Positions 17,622 through 26,871 of a stretch of 64,000 nucleotides of DNA are shown here, one piece after another (position 1 is the stretch's first letter; every line of letters begins with the position of its first letter). The notes under the pieces were generated by a model. It saw only the letters and a program-made list of their open reading frames with translations. It did no database searches and was not told the origin of the DNA. This stretch comes from Gammaproteobacteria bacterium. GTDB taxonomy: Bacteria; Pseudomonadota; Gammaproteobacteria; HK1. The position numbers and the translations under genes were made by a program. The stretch is taken from the NCBI GenBank assembly GCA_012103455.1, contig WLWT01000001.1:3603288-3667287 (forward strand), in the 5' to 3' direction.

Positions 17622-18455
17622 ATGGTTCGTATCACCCCACCCCAGGCTGGCTGGATCCCGGTGGTCCTCGATTCGCCACACAGCGGCACCCGCTTCCCCG
17701 ATGATTTCAATGCCATCGCTTCCACCGAAGCTTTGCGTGCGGGTGTGGATGCATTCGTGGACCAACTTTTCCCGGGGCCGGCTCACGGAGCCATCATGAT
17801 CGCCGCAGAGTTTCCACGCGCTTACATAGATCCTAATCGGCCACTTGACGACCTCGATCCGGCAATCATCGCTAGCACCTGGCCCGCGCCGCTAACACCC
17901 AGCAATAAATCGGGCGTGGGCGCCGGACTTATCTGGACTCAGTGCATGGACGGCACCCCCATTTATTCAAGGCCGCTCCCTGGCGCCGTCATCAAAGCGC
18001 GCATCGAGCAGTATTGGCGCCCCTATAGAACCACCCTCACCGGTGCCTTAGATGATGCTCACGCCCGCGCCGGCGCCGTGTGGCATATCAACTGCCATTC
18101 CATGCCCAGCATCTGGCCAGCGGGTGTTGCAGGTGAAGGATTGCCCGTGGAAGCGGACTTTCTCTTGGGCGATCGCGATGGCACTACCTGTGCGCCGGAG
18201 ATGACGGCGTTAGTCAAAGAAGTGCTGACCGGTTACGGCTATCGCGTGGCGGTCAATGATCGCTTCAAAGGGGTCGATATAGTGCGCAATGAAGGCCGGC
18301 CCACCGAGCGCAGGCATAGCTTGCAGATCGAAGTGGTACGCAGCCGCTATATGGATGAGCCGCGCTGGCAACCAGCGGACGGTTTCGATGCGGTACAGGC
18401 AGCGTTGGGCGAGGTCGTGCGGGCTTTAGGTGAATACGCCGGGCGCACCGCATAG
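17622..18455 (+). CDS. N-formylglutamate amidohydrolase family protein
   Basis: About 277 residues from the ATG at 17622; the frame is open back to an ATG at 17442, but the added 60 residues do not resemble the family. Family motifs are VVLDSPHSGTRFPDDF (metal His), DVDAFVDQLF-like AGVDAFVDQL, RAYIDPNRPLDDLD, and WHINCHSMPS. It deformylates N-formyl-L-glutamate (HutG-type) or related N-formyl amino acids. No other hut gene is present, so the exact substrate is uncertain. Confidence 0.87.
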   Translation: MVRITPPQAGWIPVVLDSPHSGTRFPDDFNAIASTEALRAGVDAFVDQLFPGPAHGAIMIAAEFPRAYIDPNRPLDDLDPAIIASTWPAPLTPSNKSGVGAGLIWTQCMDGTPIYSRPLPGAVIKARIEQYWRPYRTTLTGALDDAHARAGAVWHINCHSMPSIWPAGVAGEGLPVEADFLLGDRDGTTCAPEMTALVKEVLTGYGYRVAVNDRFKGVDIVRNEGRPTERRHSLQIEVVRSRYMDEPRWQPADGFDAVQAALGEVVRALGEYAGRTA

Positions 18456-18519
18456 TGGTATACAGACAACGCCGGTCGATGCGAACATGAGTCTTCGCCC
18501 ACAACACTAAAGTTCGGCC

Positions 18520-20429
18520 ATGCAAACCACAGCTACAAACAGCGGGCAAGCCTCTACGGTCCACCCCCTGACCCCTCTTAGCGCAGATGAGATTCGTTTG
18601 GCGGCCAAACTGGCCAAGGCAGCGTTAGCATCACTGGGTGAACGGATACGTTTTGAAATTATCGAACTCAGTGAGCCGGCCAAACCGCAGGTGCGGCGGG
18701 CAGTGGCCTGTCCACGCGAGGCGCGTGTTAACGTCTACGGCGCCGGCGAAATCGGTGTCTGGCGTTTGCGCGTGTCCCTCACCGAAGAGCGGGTCATCGA
18801 ACAAGAGCACGTGCCTACGGCCAGACCCATGATTCAATTAGAGGAATTTATGGCCATCGAAGGGGCGGTGAAAGCCGATCCGCGTTTTATCGCCGCCTGC
18901 GAGCGGCGGGGTATCGAGAACCTAGATCGGGTCTGCGTAGATCCCTGGTCGGCGGGCAACTTCGGCCACGAAGACGAAGCGGGGCGGCATATATCACACG
19001 CTTTTTGTTGGCTGCGTACTCGGACGAACGACAATCTCTACGCCCATCCCATCGAGGGATTGAATCCGGTGGTCGATATCAAAACACTGGAAGTGATACG
19101 CATCGACGACCGCGGCGCCGTTGCCGTACCCATGGGCGAATACAACTACGATGCTGCCAGCGCTTCGCATCTGCGCGGCGATTTAAAACCCATCAATATC
19201 ACCCAACCGCAGGGCGTCAGCTTTACCTTGGACGGCCATCATCTGCGCTGGCACGAGTGGTCGGTTCGTCTCGGTTTCAACGCGCGCGAATCACTCACCC
19301 TGCACGACCTGCGTTATGCCGATCGCCCGGTGCTCTACCGCGCGTCGTTGAGCGAAATGGTGGTGCCCTACGGTAGCCCGGACAATGCTCACTACCGCAA
19401 AAACGTCTTCGACATCGGTGAATACGGACTCGGCAAATTAGTCAACCCCCCCTCACCCTTGGCTGTGATTGCTTAGGCGCCATTGCCTATCTGGATGGGT
19501 GGCTCGCCGATATCAACGGTGAACCCATGTGCATGCCCAATGCCATCTGCATCCATGAAGAGGATGACGGCATCTTGTGGAAGCACTGGGATTTTCGCCT
19601 CGATCAAACCGAGGTGCGCCGAGCCAGACGGCTGGTTATCTCCACCATCGCGACCGTGGGCAACTATGAGTACGCCTGTTATTGGTATCTGTACTTGGAC
19701 GGCACCATCGAGTTCGAGATCAAAGCCACAGGCATCATCAACACGGCGGCATGCGAGCCGGGTAAACCTGGACGTTACGGCACTGAAGTCGCGCCTGGCG
19801 TGCTCGGACACATTCATCAACATCACTTCTGCGCCCGCCTGGACCTAGCCGTAGACGGCGATCGCAACCGGGTCGTGGAGTGCGACACCCAGGTGCAGCC
19901 GCTAGGACCCGACAATCCTTACGGCAACGCTTTTTATACCACTCAAATGATCCTAAAAACGGAAAGCGGCAGGGAACGCAACCCCGACACGGAACGTTAC
20001 TGGAAATTTGAGAGCGCCACGGCCAACAACGCGCTTGGCCATGCCACCGCATACAAACTGCACCCCGAAGGCAGCGTGCGCCCATTCGTGCATCCCGAGT
20101 CACCGTCAGGGCGCCGCATGCCATTCGTGTATAAACAACTCTGGTTAACCCGCCATCATCCACAAGAGCGCTACCCCGGCGGCGAATTCATGAATCACTG
20201 TGATGGCAGCGCAGGGGTACACCAATACGTCACCCAGGGGCGCAACATTGATGGGGAAGATGTGGTGGCCTGGCATGTGTTCGGTTTACATCATTTACCA
20301 CGCCCGGAAGATTTCCCCGTGCAGCCGGTGGCGAAGACGGGGTTTAAGCTGGTTCCCGTGGGTTTTTTCGATGTCAATCCGACGCTGGATATACCGCCAA
20401 GCGGGAATAACGCTAGCACCTCTGTGTAA
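18520..20429 (+). pseudogene. Copper-containing primary amine oxidase, frameshifted at a C-run
   Basis: Two frames together give a complete ~636-residue copper amine oxidase. The first frame runs to VFDIGEYGLGKLVN and stops at 19474-19476. The second resumes as LGCDCLGAIAYLDG, contains the topaquinone tyrosine in TVGNYEYACYWY, and has copper His ligands in HIHQHHF and later in GLHHLPRPEDFP. The break coincides with a C7 run at 19446-19452, where five C bases would restore the expected NPLTLGCDCLG. The enzyme would oxidise primary amines to aldehyde, ammonia and H2O2. It may be an OFF phase, a sequencing error or true decay. Confidence 0.88.
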
Positions 20430-20614
20430 AAGTCCTAATCCAGCGGCAGCACCGCTCTCGACTGGCCCAGGGACTCACCCTACAACTCACCCTACGAGCA
20501 ACTGGCCGGCGCCGCGGTACGCTAGGTTATCGCCATCGGCGGCAAGGCCGGGCCTGCCACGATGCGTCTACAACACCCGCTGCGCACCGCCGGGCCGGGC
20601 GCCGCTAGACACCA

Positions 20615-20754
20615 GAGCACCTCTAACAATGCACTTTTTCCGCGATTGCGGCGTCAGCGCCGTGCTCGAATCCTCAGGTATCACTTATACACTGCGGTTG
20701 TGCGCGCGGTGCTTCCTTGCACTCACGAAACAATGACTATTTTTAGAGGTGCCC
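20615..20754 (-). mobile_element. MITE-like repeat, copy D
   Basis: A complete 140-bp copy with left end GCACCTCTAACAATGCAC and right end TATTTTTAGAGGTGCCC, inverted relative to copy A. It separates the amine oxidase from the first toxin-antitoxin and cassette-like DNA. No target duplication is visible. Confidence 0.88.
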
Positions 20755-20788
20755 TTTATACAGTAAAGTACTTTATTTCATTACAGCA

Positions 20789-20848
20789 GCTAAACGGCAC
20801 CCATAAGCCGCGCGTGATTAGCGCGGCGGCTTGATGGGTTTGTTATGC
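20789..20848 (-). repeat. attC-like site
   Basis: A 60-bp imperfect palindrome between GCTAAAC and GTTATGC core-like ends. The internal arms are AGCCGCGCGTGATT and GCGCGGCGGCTT, and the outer arms are CACCCAT and ATGGGT. This is the architecture of integron attC sites. It covers the 3' end of the small membrane-protein gene, as is normal for cassettes. Divergence of the cores makes it a candidate only. Confidence 0.5.
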
Positions 20849-20940
20849 AATGACTTTCTGGCGTGTTTCACTGCGTCCGTTGTGACCACAGCCAAGCCAC
20901 CGATGAAAACCAAGAAAACGGTTACGACTAGCCATTCCAT
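20818..20940 (-). CDS. Small membrane protein (40 residues)
   Basis: The ATG at 20940 overlaps the stop of the upstream reading frame (TGATG). It encodes one hydrophobic helix, MEWLVVTVFLVFIGGLAVV, followed by a basic tail with DAVKHARKS. No known domain. It pairs with the preceding two-helix protein as a likely two-gene cassette with unknown role, and it is too small for homology to be judged by eye. Confidence 0.55.
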   Translation of the reverse strand: MEWLVVTVFLVFIGGLAVVTTDAVKHARKSLHNKPIKPPR

Positions 20941-21166
20941 CACACTTCCTCCAGTTCATCGATCTTCTTATATGCGACTCTATTGACCCAAACTACTCCT
21001 CCGGTAATCACGACCACTGCGGCTGAGCACACAACTTGTAGAAAAATAGGAGCATGATCATAGTTTTGGGCCAACCATACGACCAGAGAAATATCTATAG
21101 CAAAAAGGATGGCAAATACGACTTTGAGCCAACAATTTCCTCCTTCAGCTTATCTGCTTTCGACAT
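20940..21166 (-). pseudogene. Small two-helix membrane protein, frameshifted
   Basis: The start MSKADKLKEEI at 21166 has a Shine-Dalgarno-like region. One missing base after KEEI throws the frame to an early stop. In the other frame the protein continues WLKVVFAILFAIDISLVV, then a second helix AAVVVITGGVVWVNR, and ends KKIDELEEV. Restoring one base gives KEEIGWLKV and about 75 residues in a charged N-terminus, two-helix, charged C-terminus layout. Function unknown. Confidence 0.6.
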
Positions 21167-21190
21167 CAGTACGCTCTCAGAGTATCCGTC

Positions 21191-21259
21191 GCATAACGCC
21201 GCGATAATTTGCCGCATGGAGCAGCGCGTAATGCGGTCAGATTGATTGCTTGGTTAAGG
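21191..21259. repeat. attC-like palindrome upstream of yefM
   Basis: From GCATAAC to GTTAAGG, with complementary arms TTGCCGCAT and ATGCGGTCA. It resembles an attC site but the right core deviates from GTTRRRY. It would mark the boundary between the small membrane-protein cassette and the yefM-yoeB pair. Confidence 0.4.
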
Positions 21260-21272
21260 TTTACCGGCTAAT

Positions 21273-21293
21273 ATGTACGGCACCTCCGTACAT
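21273..21293 (+). promoter_or_regulatory. Operator palindrome of yefM-yoeB
   Basis: A perfect inverted repeat ATGTACGG, 5 bp, CCGTACAT, ending 12 bp before the yefM ATG. YefM proteins bind palindromes containing TGTACA-like cores, so this is a good candidate for the autoregulatory operator. Confidence 0.7.
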
Positions 21294-21305
21294 TTGGTGA
21301 TAGTC

Positions 21306-21578
21306 ATGGACACTGTTAGCGTAAACCAGTTTAGAAATAAGCTAAAAACCTATGTAGAACAAGTAGTTAGCACACATACTCCCATAAAAGTGACCCGCAG
21401 AGCCGGTGAAGCATTTGTGGTTATGAGTGCCGATGATTGGGAGAGAGAGCAAGAAACCCTCTACATTCTACAAAACAGTAGCTTAATGAGGCAAATTGCA
21501 GAATCAATAGCTACACATACCCAGGGCAACGGATATACCCCAACAAGCGAGGAATTGAATGAGATCACTCGTATTTGA
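21306..21578 (+). CDS. yefM: YefM/Phd-family antitoxin
   Basis: 90 residues from the ATG at 21306 (MDTVSVNQFRNKLKTYVEQV). It shows the Phd/YefM N-terminal fold, with VTRRAGEAFVVMSADDWE typical of YefM antitoxins. The C-terminal part, rich in polar residues, would wrap YoeB. It overlaps yoeB by 20 bp and follows a TGTAC operator palindrome, so it is likely autoregulated by conditional cooperativity. Base composition is AT-richer than the flanking metabolic genes, suggesting acquisition. Confidence 0.9.
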   Translation: MDTVSVNQFRNKLKTYVEQVVSTHTPIKVTRRAGEAFVVMSADDWEREQETLYILQNSSLMRQIAESIATHTQGNGYTPTSEELNEITRI

Positions 21579-21828
21579 GGGTAACACTTGGATCACTTAT
21601 GAGGAACTACGTGAAAAAGACAAAAAACTACACAAGGCTCTTTGTAAATTGTTAAAAGAAATGCTCAGATCCGATCCAGCATCCGGGTTAGGCAAACCTG
21701 AACAACTTCGACACAACCTCACTGGTTTCTGGTCAAGGCGTATCTCTCAAAAAGATCGACTAATCTATAAATTTGATGATCAATACATCTTCATTTTTGC
21801 AATCGGCGGGCATTACGATCAGCACTAG
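21559..21828 (+). CDS. yoeB: YoeB-family mRNA interferase toxin
   Basis: 89 residues. It matches YoeB through its length and the C-terminal catalytic region: a basic GFWSRRISQKDRLIYKF segment and the terminal GGHYDQH, which supplies the His and Tyr expected near the end. The toxin cleaves mRNA at the ribosomal A site during translation. The pair with yefM is intact. Confidence 0.9.
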   Translation: MRSLVFEGNTWITYEELREKDKKLHKALCKLLKEMLRSDPASGLGKPEQLRHNLTGFWSRRISQKDRLIYKFDDQYIFIFAIGGHYDQH

Positions 21829-21846
21829 CTTTCTGTTGCCTTAACG

Positions 21847-22692
21847 AGGCTGTAGAAAAACCTCATTTTTCACATTCCTGATCTAATAAAATCAAATACT
21901 TACGATAGTAGTAAAATGGTGGTTTTTGGCTCTTCCCTTCTTTAAGTGGGTGATTTTCAGCGATGTATGCCAGTGGGATATAAATCCAACCCACCCAAAT
22001 GAAAGTAGATCGCTGCCTTATATCGTTCACGATTTCTGAAACCACACGCTCGATTCTTCAAACTTCGAATCGTGCTGTTAATGCCTTCTGCTCGTCCATT
22101 GCTGGACTTAAGAACAATAGCGTTGACGATGCCCCACAAATGCTCTTTAATCGTTCTGGCCACTGCCTTGATGGGTTCTAGGCGCCATCGCTGAGCCCAA
22201 CTCAACCACTTGCTTCCAGGCCTTGATTGCCCAAGCTGTGGATGGGTAATCCCATAAGCTCATCGCCAGTTCACCGATAGCCCAGGCACGAGCTGTTTTA
22301 AGCGTTGAGTTTCTCAGTGGTTCAAAGTTATCCCACTGCTCTTTAGACAGGTTCTCAGGGTTTGTCAGCCCGTTGTAACGAGTTCCCTTCAGCCACTCTA
22401 CACCCTTCCTTATAAGGGTTTTATTCTCTTCTATGCGAACCTTATTGACCGCTTTATCGAGGGACTGGGCAATATGGAATTTATCAAATGCTATCTTCCG
22501 GTCTGCCTGCGGAATAGTTTGCCTGACTGACTTGATATAAGCTTTGGACCTATCCATCGTCACACATTCGATACCTTTTTTGGCGTCATCCGGCAACGTA
22601 TCAAAATACTCATTGAGGCTGTCGCTTTTACGCTCATCAGCGACATGGATAACAACGCCTTTATCGTGGTCAGTCACTACTGTGACGTATTC
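21847..22692 (-). pseudogene. ISL3-family transposase, 5'-truncated and frameshifted
   Basis: The C-terminal half of an ISL3 transposase lies in two frames. One runs from VTVVTDHDKGVV through DRSKAYIKS and AFDKFHIAQSLDKAVN (DDE_Tnp_ISL3), and the other continues with IVNAIVLKSSNGRAEGIN and NRERYKAAIYFH. The break is near 22200. The downstream terminal repeat GGCTGTAGAAAAACCTC is at about 21847. The N-terminal half is replaced by the IS4-type element beginning at 22693. Confidence 0.85.
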
Positions 22693-23402
22693 CACTGCTG
22701 CTCCATAAACTTTCATGAGAATGTAAACTGCATCTGGACCCGAGTTTCAATGGGGCCTGGAGGGTCTCCTTTGAGTAGTCCCCACAGATCTGTTCGCTCA
22801 AATATGTGACTTGAAAGAGTCTGATGATCGGTTGAATGCTTAAATCGAGTTTGCTACAGAATTTCAGGTAAGCGACCATTAAATACATACACATAGCGAC
22901 CCATATTTGAGTCATGACAGCATCCTTTGACGTCCCTACGAATGACTTAATCTTCAAATTTTGTTTGATGCATTTGAAAAATAACTCGATTTGCCAACGC
23001 GACTTATAAATATCCGCGATGGTTTTGGCAGCCCATTCGAATGGATGGGTGAGAAAGACGTAATGCTTGCCGGTCTCTGGGTCACTATAACCCATCCGGC
23101 GCAACTTAATCGGGCAGGTATCGGCTTTAGGGCCCGTTAAAATCAGCGTCTGATCCGAGGTGATGCCCTGCTCTTTATTCACCGGATGGCGAGAAATCAC
23201 TCGGTATTTTGTATTGGCTTTCAACCGGGTGACAAAATAAATCCCCTTTGAATTGAGCAAGTTAAACCACGTGAAGTCCGTATAGCCACGATCAAACACC
23301 ACAATAGAACCCGCATCCAGTTCTAAACTACGACCTTGTGTAATATCTTGTTGTTTGCCTTCGGTAATAGTCATAAAAGCCGGTAAAAAACCATCATGGA
23401 CT

Positions 23403-24684
23403 CACTGCTGTCCCATAAACTTTCATGAGAATGTAAACTGCATCTGGACCTGAGTTTCAATAGGGCCTGGAGGGTCTCCTTTGAGTAGTCCCCACAGGTC
23501 TGTTCGCTCAAATAAATTGACTTGAAAGAGTCTAATAATCTGTTGAATGCTTAAATCGAGTTTGCTACAGAATTTCAGGTAAGCAACCATTAAATACATA
23601 CACATAGCGACCCCTATTTGAGTCATGACAGCATTTTTTGACGTCCCTACGAATGACTTAATCTTCAAGTTTGGTTTGATGCATTTGAAAAATAACTCGA
23701 TTTGCCAACGCGACTTATAAATATCTGCAATGGTTTTGGCAGCCAATTCGAATGGATGGGTGAGAAAGACGTAATGCTTGCCGGTCCCTGGGTCCCGATA
23801 ACCCATCCGGCGCAACTTAATCGGGCAGGTATCGGCTTTAGGGCCCGTTAAAATCAGCGTCTGATCTGAGGTAATGCCCTGCTCTTTATTCACCGGATGG
23901 CGAGAAATCACTCGGTATTTCGTATTGGCTTTCAACCGGGTGACAAAATAAATCCCCTTTGAATTGAGCAAGTTAAACCACGTGAAGTCCGTATAACCAC
24001 GATCAAACACCACAATAGAACCCGCATCCAGTTCTAAACTACGGCCTTGTGTAATATCTTGTTGTTTGCCTTCGGTAATAGTCATAAAGACCGGTAAAAA
24101 ACCATCATGGTCCAGACCAACATGTAGTTTAATCGCGCCTTTGGTCTTGCGAAATTTGGCCCAAGGAAATAGTGATAAGCATCAATCAATGGTCGATGCA
24201 TCCAAGGAATAAAGCTTATTTTTAAAATGAAACCCATGCCTAGGCGCCAAGCTTCGACATCGTGCCAGTCGCTTCCAAAATAATCCTTCGTAGAATGGAT
24301 AAGGCTGTTAGCTCGTTAACACGAGCCAGAGAACTTCGGCTGACCTTAGCGATACCCAAATGGTAACTTTTGCGGCGTTGTTTATCCAGATTGCTGACAA
24401 TATCTCGCAAACTACAGCGACCGGCGAGTTGGGCAAAACTCAACGCCACAAACTGTGACCAGCGTGACATTGTCCTCAATACACGGCCTTTATGGTGGGT
24501 TTTGGCGAGGGTTTCAAATTCATGTCCCGAAATCAGTTTTAGCAGCTGTGAAAATACGCTGTTACTGTGACTCAAGGCTATTATCCTGTTGATATTGAAA
24601 GATATTCTGAACCTCTATTCTAACAAATTAGCGCAGAATAGTCTTTGATTCTAAGCTCATTCAAAAGTTTGTGGGACAGCAGTG
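23403..24684 (-). mobile_element. IS4-type element, copy 2, complete ends and 9-bp target duplication
   Basis: 1282 bp between CACTGCTGTCCCATAAAC and GTTTGTGGGACAGCAGTG. It is flanked by the perfect 9-bp duplication TCATGGACT, which lies in the transposase gene of copy 1. This defines the ends and the target-site length of the family. Confidence 0.93.
23423..24575 (-). pseudogene. IS4-family transposase, copy 2
   Basis: The N-terminal part (24575-24240) and the DDE part (24085-23423) are in different frames or interrupted. The DASTID-TGA-CLSLF site seen in copy 1 is also present here. The N-terminal DUF4372-type domain has FETLAKTHHKGRVLR, and the DDE domain has the same FDRGYTDF and YKSRWQIELFFK motifs as copy 1. 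It is probably inactive in itself. The shared TGA implies that both copies descend from one already damaged element. Confidence 0.85.
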
Positions 24685-25264
24685 TCATGGACTAGACCAA
24701 CATGTCATTTAACCGCGCCTTTGGTCTTGCGAAATTTGGCCCAAGGAAATAGTGATAAACATCAATCAATGGTCGATGCATCCAAGGAATAAAGCTTATT
24801 TTTAAAACGAAACCCATCCTTAAGCGCCAAGCTCTGACATCGTGCCAGTCGCTTCCAAAATAATCCTTCGTAGAGTGGATAAGGCTGTTGCTCATTAATA
24901 CGAGCCAGAGAACTTCGGCTGACCTTAGCGATACCCAAATGGTAACTTTTGCGGCGTTGTTTATCCAGATTGCTGACAATATCTCGCAAACTACAGCGAC
25001 CGGCGAGTTGGGCAAAACTCAACGCCACAAACTGTGACCCGCGTGACATTGTCCTCAGCATACGGCCTTTATGGCGGGTTTTTGCGAGGGTTTCGAATTC
25101 ATGTCTAGAAATCAGTTTCAGTCGCTGTGAAAATATGCTGTTGCTGTGACTCAAGGCTATTATCCTGTTGATATTGAAAGATATTCTGGACCTCCATTTT
25201 AACAAATCAGCGCAGAATAGTCTTTGATTCTAAGCTCATTCAAAAGTTTGTGGGACAGCAATTG

Positions 25265-25339
25265 ATAGGTGATACCTGAAGATTCGAGCACGGCGCTGAC
25301 GCCGCAATCGCGGAAAAAGTGCATTTTTAGCAGGTGCCC
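25265..25339 (+). mobile_element. MITE-like repeat, right half (E)
   Basis: It begins ATAGGTGAT exactly at the end of IS4-type copy 1 and finishes TTTTTAGCAGGTGCCC. The matching left half lies 6.3 kb away in reverse orientation (31619-31694). Confidence 0.88.
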
Positions 25340-25344
25340 TTAAG

Positions 25345-25900
25345 CCAAAAAGCACGGGCGGCAGGATGACTCTTGGCGTCGTGGGTCATCGCAAACAGTA
25401 CGCTGCCCGGCCGACAGCAGGCACCTAACCCAACGGACTTAGCAAGCGGCGCTCGGAAACCTCGTATCAGCGCCACAGGGACGAGGCGGGCAAACCGTGA
25501 AGTGCGTCTATGGGGGTGCGCGAATAGGAGGCCGGAAGACGCAAAAGCCAGCAGGTAATGGGTGGGATAGGGGTTGGATTGCCTGACACGAAAGTGTGCA
25601 GACGACCGGCGGGTCTTTCAGTGCGAGACGAACCATGACCGGTGGTCAATGGGACGGATGGATAGGAGCGGCACTTGGTGTGAGGCGGGCACGGCCCCAC
25701 CCACGCAGTTCGATTGCGATAGTGTTAATAGGCGCCAGATGGAGCGAGGTGTGCACCGTCTTCAGGTTCGAATGGCAAAGGCCATAGACGTTGTGGCTGG
25801 CGTGCGCGAGGGCGTTTTGAAAGGCTTGAGCCGTAAGATGGGAAACTATCACGTACGGTTCTTAGCAGGGGCGGCGCCCGCTAACGGGCGCCGCCTACTC
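25345..25900 (+). ncRNA. ORF-less group II intron remnant
   Basis: A typical domain V is present at 25828-25861, followed by a domain VI-like hairpin (GGGCGGCGCCCG / CGGGCGCCGCC). Upstream GC-rich sequence contains stem pairs such as CCTCGT/ACGAGG and a GTGCG at 25516 that could be the intron 5' end, so the true 5' boundary is uncertain. No reverse transcriptase is encoded between the 5' part and domain V. The downstream flank carries an attC-like GTTATG core and then a TA pair, resembling class IIC introns that target attC sites. Confidence 0.65.
25828..25861 (+). ncRNA. Group II intron domain V
   Basis: A 34-nt hairpin starting GAGCCGTAAGATGGG and ending CACGTACGGTTC. The 5-bp GAGCC(G)/CGGTTC outer stem, the GAAA tetraloop and the AGC-type catalytic triad position are the expected domain V features. 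It is the catalytic core of the ribozyme. Confidence 0.85.
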
Positions 25901-25985
25901 GGCGAATGGGCCAGCCGCTCATGCTTCTCGTTATGTGTTCATACAAAATCCTCAGTAACTTTCCCTAAATCGTCTTTGCAAATTC

Positions 25986-26001
25986 GTAGCTTACAGGCTA
26001 C
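25986..26001 (+). promoter_or_regulatory. Dyad upstream of the RelE/HigB-like toxin gene
   Basis: GTAGC, 6 bp, GCTAC, nine bases before the start codon, with a third GAGCTAC copy at the start itself. It is a likely autoregulatory operator for the toxin-antitoxin pair. Confidence 0.45.
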
Positions 26002-26010
26002 AATCATCCC

Positions 26011-26310
26011 ATGAGCTACGAAATTGTAACGACACAGACGTTCAAAAAGTGGCTTGCCAAAGTTAAGGACCGCCAAGCAAGAAAGGCTATTGCTATGAGG
26101 TTGGTTCGAGTTGAAGCAGGAAACCTTGGTGACGTACAGCCTGTCGGTGGTGCAGTCAGTGAAATGAGGATTTTTGTAGGTAAAGGCTACAGAATCTATT
26201 TCACTATTCGGAATGGTCAGTTCGTAATCTTGCTCTGCGGAGGTGACAAATCCAGTCAGGCAAGGGATATCGAGCAAGCCAAAGAATTATTAAAGAACTT
26301 GGAGGAATAG
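26011..26310 (+). CDS. RelE/ParE-superfamily toxin (HigB-like addiction killer)
   Basis: 99 residues. It resembles the addiction-module killer group: FKKWLAKVKDRQARKAIAMR at the N-terminus, the GGAVSEMRIFVGKGYRIYF core, and FVILLCGGDKSSQARDIEQA. Toxins of this group inhibit translation by mRNA cleavage. The gene lies 3 bp upstream of its antitoxin, the inverted gene order typical of higBA. It is AT-rich relative to its surroundings and adjacent to a possible attC fragment. Confidence 0.88.
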   Translation: MSYEIVTTQTFKKWLAKVKDRQARKAIAMRLVRVEAGNLGDVQPVGGAVSEMRIFVGKGYRIYFTIRNGQFVILLCGGDKSSQARDIEQAKELLKNLEE

Positions 26311-26313
26311 GTT

Positions 26314-26595
26314 ATGGGCGAAAAACTAACACCATTCAACCCAGTTGATCTTCTGCAGGGAGAAGACGAAATAGCAGAGTTTCTGTCAGAAGCATATCTC
26401 GATGAAGATCCTAATGTATTCATCATTGCTCTTGGACATGTAGCCAAACATAAGGGTATTGGGAGTCTTGCAAAAGAAACAGGTCTAAACAGAGAAAGCC
26501 TCTATAAAACTTTCAGTGGGAAGGTTCAGCCAAAATGGGATACAGTTCATCGACTATTACGGGCTTTAAAAGTCAGGCTTGCAGTAGCAGGTTAA
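26314..26595 (+). CDS. HigA-like addiction-module antidote protein
   Basis: 93 residues with an Xre-type helix-turn-helix (IGSLAKETGLNRESLYKTFS) in the middle and a C-terminal KVRLAVAG ending typical of the putative addiction-module antidote family. It would neutralise the upstream toxin and repress the operon through the dyad before it. Both genes appear intact. Confidence 0.88.
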   Translation: MGEKLTPFNPVDLLQGEDEIAEFLSEAYLDEDPNVFIIALGHVAKHKGIGSLAKETGLNRESLYKTFSGKVQPKWDTVHRLLRALKVRLAVAG

Positions 26596-26614
26596 ATACC
26601 AATCACTGAGCATA

Positions 26615-26720
26615 CGCATAATCGGGTAACCGGAGGTCTCTAACCTCCAGCCCCACAACACTCTGCATGCGGCTGCGCACAGAGCGTTTCATCAACCGTG
26701 ATGACAGGCCATCGAGCCGT
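26615..26720 (-). ncRNA. Group II intron 3' region (second intron, minus strand)
   Basis: Read on the minus strand it gives GATGAAACGCTCTGTGCG, then GCATGCAGAGTGTTGTGGGG, GGCTGGAGGTTAGAGACCTC and ends TACCCGATT. This arrangement matches the domain V/VI end of bacterial group II introns that encode LtrA-type proteins. The domain V stem is degenerate. It is the 3' end of the intron that contains the broken RT below. Confidence 0.6.
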
Positions 26721-26871
26721 CCCGAGGTGAGAACAAGCCTTGTTGTTTCAAGTGCGTCAATCCCAGTGCCGCTTTTATCCCGTAGGACTTGGCACTACGC
26801 CACCCGCCTTTGCTGGAACGCCCACCAGCTACCGCCGCCCTTACCGGAAGGCCAAGTTTGAGCCAGATTGC

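Larger units (their letters stand above)
22730..25205 (-). pseudogene. IS4-family transposase, copy 1 (interrupted, nonsense codon)
   Basis: The N-terminal DUF4372-type block reads SNSIFSQRLKLISRHEFETL, the middle RFKNKLYSLDASTID, then an in-frame TGA. The DDE block after the nested insertion has AGSIVVFDRGYTDFTWFN and IADIYKSRWQIELFFKCIKQ (YREK-like region). The TGA and the nested copy prevent production of a full protein. Confidence 0.85.
22693..25264 (-). mobile_element. IS4-type element, copy 1, split by copy 2
   Basis: The left end CACTGCTGCTCCATAAAC at 22693 joins ISL3 debris. The right end GGGACAGCAATTG near 25264 joins a MITE right half beginning ATAGGTGAT. The element is interrupted at 23403-24684 by a second copy of the same IS. 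The transposase is in two blocks (22670-23374 C-terminal, 24762-25205 N-terminal). Both ends of one element touching unrelated DNA indicates rearrangement after insertion. Confidence 0.85.

Noticed and set aside
25574..26014. A 146-codon ORF over the group II intron
   Set aside because: It spans the intron RNA including domain V and is not protein-like.
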